Shown here one piece after another: positions 40,087 through 47,508 of a DNA stretch of 64,000 bases; within the stretch, counting starts at the first letter, position 1, and the number at the start of each line of letters is the position of its first letter. The stretch is from the NCBI GenBank assembly GCA_030019215.1, contig JASEEZ010000004.1:27028-91027 (forward strand), given 5' to 3'. The notes under the pieces are model-generated. The model was not told where the DNA came from, searched no databases, and worked only from the letters and a program-made list of their open reading frames with translations. Source of the DNA: Actinomycetota bacterium. Its GTDB lineage: Bacteria; Actinomycetota; Aquicultoria; Subteraquimicrobiales; UBA9087. A program made the position numbers and the translations under genes.

Positions 40087-42288
40087 ATGAGATTTTTTGC
40101 CACGCCGTTGGCGGTGTTGATGGGGTGGGACCGCCTCCGCCGATGGCGGGGTGGGGCGGTCTTGGTCATCATTTTTGTCTGGCTTTTTTCTGCCTCGCCT
40201 GCGGCGGGGTTCACGGATCCCCACGATAGTTACAGCGATGCCACCAATTTGTGCCAGCAATGCCACAAGGTTCACCTGGCGTTGGAACCCACCCTGATTT
40301 TTAAGCAGCTCACCGAGAAAGAGGTCTGCTATGCTTGCCATGATGGCAGCGGAAGCAATTACAATGTGAAGACGGGAGCGGGCGGTTTCGGGGAGTCCAC
40401 CTTGGGTTCTTCAACCAGGGTCTCTTACCATCCAGTTCCCAACACCGACCTTGAACTCGAAGATCCCAAGCATGCCATGACCTGCACCGATTGTCACACT
40501 CCTCACAAGAGCAAAGCCACGAGGGCGAAGCTTCTTTCCGCCGGTGGGCTCGATGGCGGGGATGCCTTCTGCGGCTACTGTCACGGGGCGACGGCCAATT
40601 GGTACAGCCAGACGCTACCCGGCGGGGATCACATAACCTATATGGGGCCCCCTCACTCAACCGGGATAACCTACACACCGTCAGGTGCTCAGACGCCCAT
40701 CAAGTGTCTCGCCTGCCACGGTTATCACGGCGAGGATATCAGGCCGCTCGTCAGGACGGCTGTCAAGAACAATGCCGGGAATACCATGACGGTCACGGCG
40801 GGCTCCGACAATTTCAGCAACAACTCCCTCTGTGAAGCCTGCCACAGCAGCTCCATTTCCAGCTCGGCCTGGTACGGTTTTGCCCTCTACACAAAGACCA
40901 AGCACTTTGCCGGCGGGACGAGGGCCCTGAATACCTGGACGAAAGGGGCCTATAACAATGAGTATCAGACTGGTTACTGTTTGAACTGCCATAATCCTCA
41001 CGGGACGAATTACAGCAAGAGCTTGGCAACCTCCTACACTTCGGCCTTCACCGATTATCAGGGGGACTATCTCAATCAGCTTTGCTATGACTGCCACACC
41101 GATGCCTTGATACCGGCCAGCGGATATTCCTATCGGGGAAGCAATACCTACACCAACTCCTCCCACGGCTCCTACACTGGCCTGGGCAACACCTGGCCCA
41201 CCTCCACCGACACCGGAAGCGGGGTAGGAACAGGGGGGGCGGCCACCAGACAGTGCATCAACTGCCACAATCCTCACGGCAGGGATGACGGCAGCGGGAC
41301 AAACACCCCGTTTAAGTACCTCACCCTAAAATGGGAGGTGGGAGCCAACTCCGCCGAAGAAGGCTTATGTTACGGAGGAAATACCGCCACCAAGACCAGC
41401 GGGTGTCACTCCTTGGGCTATGATTATAGCAACTCTGGCACCGGCACGTTTTACGGAAGTTATTCTAACTGGTGTATTTTTGATCTATTTAACCCCGCAA
41501 CGCTTCGCGAAGCCACTGCGAATGCCAGTAATGCCAAGATCAATCAGAGGCACGACATCGGCTTATACGATCAGGGCACCTATAATTCGGGGGCCAAGAT
41601 AGAGTGCGATCACTGCCACAATCCACACATAAACAACAACGATTATAATTTTTCGACCAAAAGCAGAATGGCAAATCCGGACAATACCACGCGGAATTTC
41701 ACCACTCAGTACAGCAAAACCAACACATACAATTATGGCGGCACCAATTATTCCTACCAAAGTGGCACCGATTCGGATCCCGCGTTTGGAAAGAGCCTGC
41801 CGGACTTTGTTGCTTTCTGCCTGGCCTGCCACGAGGGGGCGAACAACTCCCTTCCCGGTGGAGTTAGCTTTGGTACAGCCGGGGAGACGGCAAATATAGG
41901 TTCACTTTACTTTGTTTCTCCTCCTGACCAGCACGGGACGGCCGACAGTGACAGCACTACGGGGGGGAGTCTAAAATCTCCCTACAGTTCTCCTCCCTAT
42001 GCCGCCCTGAACTGTACCGACTGTCACGATCCGCATGGTTCGGGTGGTCTTTATCATTTGAAGTCGAGCATCACCATCAACAGTACCGTCTTGACCACAG
42101 ATGGTGGGAACACGGAATACATTGTGGTAAACAAAAACTATGGCAACACTGGAACGGCGGGGAGCTTCACCAATTCTTGGTGCAGCTTTTGCCACAACGT
42201 AGCATCTCATAAGAGTGGAAATACCAACTGTGGCGACTGTCATTATCATGGGGCGACCGAGGGAATGGGAAAAAGTGCCTCATTTTAA
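40087..42288 (+). CDS. Large doubled-CXXCH cytochrome, about 14 CXXCH
   Basis: CQQCH, CYACH, CTDCH, CGYCH, CLACH, CEACH, CLNCH, CYDCH, CINCH, CDHCH, CLACH, CTDCH, CSFCH, CGDCH. Confidence 0.88.
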   Translation: MRFFATPLAVLMGWDRLRRWRGGAVLVIIFVWLFSASPAAGFTDPHDSYSDATNLCQQCHKVHLALEPTLIFKQLTEKEVCYACHDGSGSNYNVKTGAGGFGESTLGSSTRVSYHPVPNTDLELEDPKHAMTCTDCHTPHKSKATRAKLLSAGGLDGGDAFCGYCHGATANWYSQTLPGGDHITYMGPPHSTGITYTPSGAQTPIKCLACHGYHGEDIRPLVRTAVKNNAGNTMTVTAGSDNFSNNSLCEACHSSSISSSAWYGFALYTKTKHFAGGTRALNTWTKGAYNNEYQTGYCLNCHNPHGTNYSKSLATSYTSAFTDYQGDYLNQLCYDCHTDALIPASGYSYRGSNTYTNSSHGSYTGLGNTWPTSTDTGSGVGTGGAATRQCINCHNPHGRDDGSGTNTPFKYLTLKWEVGANSAEEGLCYGGNTATKTSGCHSLGYDYSNSGTGTFYGSYSNWCIFDLFNPATLREATANASNAKINQRHDIGLYDQGTYNSGAKIECDHCHNPHINNNDYNFSTKSRMANPDNTTRNFTTQYSKTNTYNYGGTNYSYQSGTDSDPAFGKSLPDFVAFCLACHEGANNSLPGGVSFGTAGETANIGSLYFVSPPDQHGTADSDSTTGGSLKSPYSSPPYAALNCTDCHDPHGSGGLYHLKSSITINSTVLTTDGGNTEYIVVNKNYGNTGTAGSFTNSWCSFCHNVASHKSGNTNCGDCHYHGATEGMGKSASF

Positions 42289-42432
42289 ACGCTTTTTATG
42301 AGGGTTGGGTTTGAGCATTTTAAAGAAGGTTATTTTTGTCATCCTGGTGCTCATTCTTCTGGGCACCGGGGTCTTACTTTACGCAGGTTATTGGGAGCGA
42401 AAGAGCAAACTTCTAGTTCTAGGGGTCATTCT

Positions 42433-43236
42433 AGGGGTCAGACCTCCTCATCCCATTTCACCAGGCAAAACAAATTCTTATTTTAAATTTCGGCAGACAT
42501 TGTTCCTTTGAAGCTAAGATAATATTAAAATATCGCTATGGTTATTTAATTGAAGGATTGGAGATGGGAAAATGCCTCGAAAACCAAGAATTGATCTCTC
42601 AGGCCAGCTTTATCACGTAACTGTAAGAGGCAACAATAAAGAGGATATATTTATCGATAAATCAGACAGAGACGTCTATTGTAAGTACTTGAGAAAAGCA
42701 AAAGAAAAATATTGTTTTTTCCTATATTGTTATGTCTTGATGAATAATCATGTTCACTTACTTCTCAGGCCTACTGAAAAAGGAGCAGTATCGAAAATAA
42801 TGCAATCAATAAATACTGGATATACTATGTATTTTAACTACAAATACAAGAAGTGTGGTCATCGCTTTCAAGGTAGATATAAAAGCTTTCTGGTGGAAGA
42901 GGAGCCCCATTTTCTTGAGCTTTTACGGTATATTCATCAAAATCCTGTCAGAGCAGAAATAGCGAGGAGAGTTGAGGATTACCCATACTCCAGTTACTTT
43001 GCTTATTTTGGAAAAGCGGAGGATAAATTGGTCGATATAGGAGAGGTGCTTTCTCGGTTTGGTGCAAGAGAGTCGGTTCAAATAAAAAGGTTTAAGGTTT
43101 TTATCGAAGATATAAGGGAGAGAAATATCTATAGACCTGAACGATTTATGAAAGACGGTTTAATTGTAGGAAGCGAAGAATTTAAAAATAAGATTTTTAA
43201 ATTGCAGGTAAATAGCAGTGGAAAGGTCTGACCCTG
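42433..43236 (+). mobile_element. RAYT/IS200-like single-strand transposon
   Basis: Left GGGGTCAGACC (42434) and right AGGTCTGACCCT (43224) bracket the transposase ORF. Confidence 0.7.
42572..43231 (+). CDS. REP-associated tyrosine transposase (Y1_Tnp, RAYT/TnpA_REP)
   Basis: LYHVTVRGNNKEDIF, YCYVLMNNHVHLLL (HUH), GHRFQGRYKSFLVE..LLRYIHQNPVRA. Confidence 0.9.
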   Translation: MPRKPRIDLSGQLYHVTVRGNNKEDIFIDKSDRDVYCKYLRKAKEKYCFFLYCYVLMNNHVHLLLRPTEKGAVSKIMQSINTGYTMYFNYKYKKCGHRFQGRYKSFLVEEEPHFLELLRYIHQNPVRAEIARRVEDYPYSSYFAYFGKAEDKLVDIGEVLSRFGARESVQIKRFKVFIEDIRERNIYRPERFMKDGLIVGSEEFKNKIFKLQVNSSGKV

Positions 43237-44027
43237 ATTTGGATTTAGAGGAAATCCAGGACGATCTCGGGCGAGTTGTAGAAGAATTGAGGCAAGAGGC
43301 TCGTGGTGGCCCTCGCTTGCGGCGGGGCGAGAACAAGCTCATCTTTCAAACCATGAAGGACGAACTCGATGAGTACCCCCTTCGGGCTGCCCTGCTTCTT
43401 TTATCCGCAAAATTTGGCGACTATGATTTTGAAAGACTGAAACCGGCCGCTGTGGGCATTGAATTGCTCAATCTGGCCGTGCGGAAACACTATCCTAGAC
43501 CAGGGGCCAGGGTACAGGGGCTAAAGACAAGGGTCATGGGTCAAGGGGCAAGAGAGGAAGGACGAAGGACGAAGGACGAGGCATCCTTTGGCAAGCTCAG
43601 GATAAAGCCGTCATCCGACAACTTTTCTTTAATCACTGGCGATTACTACTACGCCAGGGCCGTTTCCCTCGGTTCTACTTTCGACGACACTAGAGTGGTA
43701 AAGATAATGGTTCAGGCAATCTCCGAGATCGCCCAGGGCGAGGTTGAGTCGCAAAAGTCTTTGAACAAGAGTGCTCTCAAGAAGCTAGCTTCCCTCTATT
43801 CGGCTTCCTGCCATCTGGGGGCCTTGATCAGCGGGGTCTCTGAAGTGGCGACGAAGGTCCTCAAAGAGTATGGCCTGAACCTTGGCGCGGCTTATAGATT
43901 GACCAGCGAGATGCATGAAAAGGGCGAGCCTCAAAAATTTCTAACCCTGGCAAGGAAGGCACTGGTGGACTTGCCATCAAATAAACATCGCTTCCATCTC
44001 GAACAACTCGCCGATTCCATACCCTAG
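43218..44027 (+). CDS. Degenerate polyprenyl-synthase-like protein with in-frame heptad-repeat insertion
   Basis: Aligns by eye with the 49994 gene product (LRAALLLLSAKFGDYDFERLKPAAVGIELL; ITGDYYYARAVSLGS; SLYSASCHLGALISG) but lacks both DDxxD motifs. Confidence 0.6.
   Translation: MERSDPDLDLEEIQDDLGRVVEELRQEARGGPRLRRGENKLIFQTMKDELDEYPLRAALLLLSAKFGDYDFERLKPAAVGIELLNLAVRKHYPRPGARVQGLKTRVMGQGAREEGRRTKDEASFGKLRIKPSSDNFSLITGDYYYARAVSLGSTFDDTRVVKIMVQAISEIAQGEVESQKSLNKSALKKLASLYSASCHLGALISGVSEVATKVLKEYGLNLGAAYRLTSEMHEKGEPQKFLTLARKALVDLPSNKHRFHLEQLADSIP
43495..43625 (+). repeat. Heptad array within the polyprenyl-synthase-like ORF
   Basis: ccaggggccagggtacagg...gggtcatgggtcaaggggcaagagaggaaggacgaaggacgaaggacgag...gtcatccgac. 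Confidence 0.8.
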
Positions 44028-44039
44028 TCGCTGGTCGAA

Positions 44040-44290
44040 CTGCCTTTCAATCCAGGGGCCAGGGGCCGGGAATCATGAGTCATGGGTCAAGGGACAAGGG
44101 TCATGGGACGAGGGACGAAGGACGAAGAGAGCAGAGAGCAGTGAGCAGAGAGCACAGAGCACAGAGCACAGAGCACAGAGCGTAGAGCGTAGAGACAAAA
44201 GATTTTTCTCTAAGCTCTAAGCTCTGGGCTCTAGGCTCTAAGCTAATAAAGCTGCCAACTAATACGAATTCCGAATAGTGAGTTACTAAT
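44040..44290 (+). repeat. Mosaic heptad array
   Basis: (GGGTCAA/GGGACGA)n, (GAGCAGA/GAGCACA)n, gtagagacaaaagatttttctct, (AAGCTCT)n, gccaactaatacgaattccgaatagtg. Confidence 0.85.
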
Positions 44291-44338
44291 ACATCTTATT
44301 TTTTTTGGATTGGCCGATGAAGATACTGGGATGTTGCG

Positions 44339-45154
44339 ATGAATCTTTCGACGAAAGAAAAAATAGCTATATTTGTCTTTGCCCTGATTTTTGCGACTGG
44401 CTGTAAGGCTGCTCCAACCAGGCAGTTTGTTGAGCCTATCGCTGAGTCGCCTCAGCCGAAGCTGGCTGAGAAGTCCTGCAACAGGTGTCACGGCGATTTT
44501 GAGAAGTCGGCGACCGAGTTTCTGCCTGCTGGAGGGGATAGGGGGATGAGGTTCTCTCACAAAGCTCATCGTTTGGTCAAAGTCGCCTGCGAAGTCTGCC
44601 ATCACGAGGGACACAAGACCGACCCCTTGCCCAAACCGGAGGACTGCTACGGGTGCCATCCCTACGAGCTTCCTCACCCGCTCGATTGGAAGGAGAGCCA
44701 CGGTAAAGGTAAAACTGCCTTTGACCTGGTTCCTTGCTATCCCTGCCACACCGCAGACGATTGCATCCGTTGCCATGGCGGGCTGACGATGCCTCATCCC
44801 GCGAATTTCCGAAAGATTCATCCCGCGGCGCTGGCGAAGTACCCGACCAGTTGTGATAACTGTCACACTCGGGACTTCTGTATCAACTGTCACAAGATTC
44901 CAATGCCTCACCCCGCCGATTTTCCAGCCCAGCACGGCAAACTGGCCTTGACCGACAGGGGTGTTTGCGCCAACTGCCATGAGGAGGAGAAAATTTGTTG
45001 GGACTGCCACAAGTTGGAGATGCCTCATCCCAAAACTTTCTTGGTCGCTCACAATGGGTTGACGAAGAAGGTGGGAGAAGATGCTTGCGACAGGTGTCAC
45101 TATCGAGAGGATTGCAATGCCTGCCACCAGGCCCATAAGGGACATGGGAAGTAG
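44339..45154 (+). CDS. Multiheme lipoprotein cytochrome c, about 11 hemes
   Basis: ATGCKAAP lipobox-like; CNRCH to CNACH; repeated MPHP. Confidence 0.88.
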   Translation: MNLSTKEKIAIFVFALIFATGCKAAPTRQFVEPIAESPQPKLAEKSCNRCHGDFEKSATEFLPAGGDRGMRFSHKAHRLVKVACEVCHHEGHKTDPLPKPEDCYGCHPYELPHPLDWKESHGKGKTAFDLVPCYPCHTADDCIRCHGGLTMPHPANFRKIHPAALAKYPTSCDNCHTRDFCINCHKIPMPHPADFPAQHGKLALTDRGVCANCHEEEKICWDCHKLEMPHPKTFLVAHNGLTKKVGEDACDRCHYREDCNACHQAHKGHGK

Positions 45155-45157
45155 AAG

Positions 45158-45859
45158 ATGAGAAACAAAGGGGTTCTAGCGAGCTTAATAATCGTTCTGG
45201 TGATCATCGGGGGTTTGCTGGCTCTTTCGGCTGAGGCCAGGTCCCGTCAGGCTTCAGCGGGGTTGAGCAATGCTATCTGCCTGAAGTGCCACCCGAAGAT
45301 TAAGGCACTCGGCGATCGGGAGGGTGGAGTGGTGTTTTCCCACCACTCTCATCTGCCCAGGGTTCAGAGGTGTGTGGATTGTCATCGGGAGGTTGGGCAC
45401 AAAGGAGAGGAGATTTTACCAGAGATGTCCGATTGTATGAAGTGCCACGACGGCAAGAAAGCTTCGGGTGTGTGCGATCTCTGCCACGAGAAGAGGGAGC
45501 CCAGGGTTTACCCGAAGGTTCACATCGGCCTTGATTTGACGAACAAGAGGAACTGTTTCAGTTGCCATTCCGGGGCTTTCTGCATGGATTGTCACGGTGT
45601 GGAGATGCCCCATCCGGCCAGTTTTATGGCCTTACATGGGGTTTTAGCTTCAGAAAAGCGCTCCACTTGCGACAAGTGCCATCCGGCGTCGGAGTGTGCA
45701 AATTGTCATGGTCTGGAGATGCCCCACCCGGCTGATTTTACCGGGAAGCACTACAACGAGGTAAAAACCAGGGGAGCGGCGGTTTGTAGCAGGTGCCACG
45801 GAAATGATCCGGGCAGTCCGCAGGGCTGCTTCGGTGGGGAGTGCCACCGCTACCAGTAG
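45158..45859 (+). CDS. Multiheme cytochrome c, about 10 hemes
   Basis: CLKCH, CVDCH, CMKCH, CDLCH, CFSCH, CMDCH, CDKCH, CANCH, CSRCH, CFGGECH. Confidence 0.88.
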   Translation: MRNKGVLASLIIVLVIIGGLLALSAEARSRQASAGLSNAICLKCHPKIKALGDREGGVVFSHHSHLPRVQRCVDCHREVGHKGEEILPEMSDCMKCHDGKKASGVCDLCHEKREPRVYPKVHIGLDLTNKRNCFSCHSGAFCMDCHGVEMPHPASFMALHGVLASEKRSTCDKCHPASECANCHGLEMPHPADFTGKHYNEVKTRGAAVCSRCHGNDPGSPQGCFGGECHRYQ

Positions 45860-45926
45860 CGCTTTTGCATAAATTGGGTTATAATTTGGGGTGGAAAGTG
45901 GAAAGATTTGTCAGAGGCGAGTGGAG

Positions 45927-47345
45927 ATGAAGCTATCCGCTAAGGCCAAAAGAAAACTTGTGGCTTTCGCCTGTGTTTTCTTCGCGGTGATTTTTCTAAC
46001 CACCCTTCTTTTCGGTTGGACTGCTCTGGGTGTGGCCGGGAGCAAAACGGGTGGCGGTTCTGGCGGCGGAGGTTCCAGTGGCGGAATGTTCAGTGGTACC
46101 GCTGGTACCGGAGGCACGGGCGGTAGTGGAGGTGGTAGCTCTGGAGGAGGAGGCACCAGCGGAGGTGGTACAGGCGGAGGTGGTACAGGCGGAGGTGGTG
46201 GCATGCCTGGCGGCGGCCCTGGAGGTGGGGGCGTTCCCGCGGGCGGCAACTGCCTGAAGTGTCACACCGGAAAGCAATATCATGCCAACCAGGTTGCCTG
46301 CGCCGATTCTTCCTGTCATCCCGGTGCCCATCGGACCATCATCTGGGATGGTTGCAAGAACTGCCACGCTGAAAGACAGCATCCTGGCTCGACCTACTGC
46401 TGGATGAGTTGTCACAGCGATGTTCCACAACATCGGGCCTCTCCCGCTAAATTGAGTTATCGAGTTTGTCTAGCCTGTCATGGAGCTCAGGCTGGCGGCG
46501 GAGATTGCTTGAAATGTCATAAGAGTGCCATTCACACTCCCAACCCAACAGTTCCGACTAACTGTAGAGATTGCCATGCCATTAATCTGCACGCTGGAAG
46601 GGTTCAGTGTATCTCCTGTCACGTGGTGGTATCCCATCACGGTGGAACCAACACTATAAGGAAGTGCGCTGATTGTCATACCGCTCAGGCCGTGGCTGGA
46701 GACTGTGCGAAGTGTCATCCCGCGGCACATCACAGCACCAATCCTCAAGCCGGCAACTGCGATAAGTGTCACCCGCAACGGAAGCACTTGAATAAAGTTG
46801 AGTGTGTCAAGTGCCATTTGAAGACGCCTCACCATGGAATGCAAAACGTTGTCGCCGGGTGTTCGGCTTGTCACTCTCAGCAGCAGCATGCCAGTAAAGG
46901 ATGCAAAGAGTGCCATACACCGATTCACGGGTTGACCCTCGTTCCCTCCAGTTCTATCTGCTCGAACTGTCACAGGGTTGGACACACCATATTCGGGGAC
47001 TGCTTGCAGTGTCACAGGACGGCTGTTCATGCAACTTCTCCATATCTTCCCACCGCTCAGATGAGGGAGCGTGTTCGGGGCGAGGTAGCAGAAGCGGCAG
47101 AGGCAGCGGAGGCGCCGGAGGGCGAAGAGGGCAGGGTTAAGGCACCCTCTTTGGAAGAGGAAGGGCCCAAGAGACCTCCAACCGCTGTTCTTTCCGAGAC
47201 TGTGAAGAAGAAGATTTCCGAGGCCAAGGATATTATCTCGAAGAATGGTCGTGCCCTAGTGTCTCTTGTGAGCTTCTTGCTTCTGATCTTGGTTGCGCTG
47301 CTTGTCCTCACAAGAAAGCGCATCTTTGCTAGATTGAGAGGATAA
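45927..47345 (+). CDS. Gly-rich multiheme cytochrome with C-terminal TM anchor
   Basis: Signal/TM, Gly/Ser-rich segment, about 14 CXXCH plus CX4CH and CX3CH, C-terminal TM followed by RKRIFARLRG. Confidence 0.85.
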   Translation: MKLSAKAKRKLVAFACVFFAVIFLTTLLFGWTALGVAGSKTGGGSGGGGSSGGMFSGTAGTGGTGGSGGGSSGGGGTSGGGTGGGGTGGGGGMPGGGPGGGGVPAGGNCLKCHTGKQYHANQVACADSSCHPGAHRTIIWDGCKNCHAERQHPGSTYCWMSCHSDVPQHRASPAKLSYRVCLACHGAQAGGGDCLKCHKSAIHTPNPTVPTNCRDCHAINLHAGRVQCISCHVVVSHHGGTNTIRKCADCHTAQAVAGDCAKCHPAAHHSTNPQAGNCDKCHPQRKHLNKVECVKCHLKTPHHGMQNVVAGCSACHSQQQHASKGCKECHTPIHGLTLVPSSSICSNCHRVGHTIFGDCLQCHRTAVHATSPYLPTAQMRERVRGEVAEAAEAAEAPEGEEGRVKAPSLEEEGPKRPPTAVLSETVKKKISEAKDIISKNGRALVSLVSFLLLILVALLVLTRKRIFARLRG

Positions 47346-47508
47346 TAGCGGCCCGGGCGGAGTTGAGTGGGGGCGATTTGTTCGCCCTCTTTTCTTTTTG
47401 ACCGGGCAAATCCCCCAAACTCTTTTTCGTGAAGATGATATGCTGTAAAATGCTTTCTGATGTTGCTGTGGATGGGTAGACCCGAATCCAGTTAAGAGGA
47501 GATCAGTT

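Noticed and set aside
47075-47130. Ala/Glu-rich GCAGAAGCGGCAGAGGCAGCGGAGGCG tract as a heptad array
   Set aside because: Period is 6 nt or codon-based, so it fits ordinary low-complexity coding sequence.
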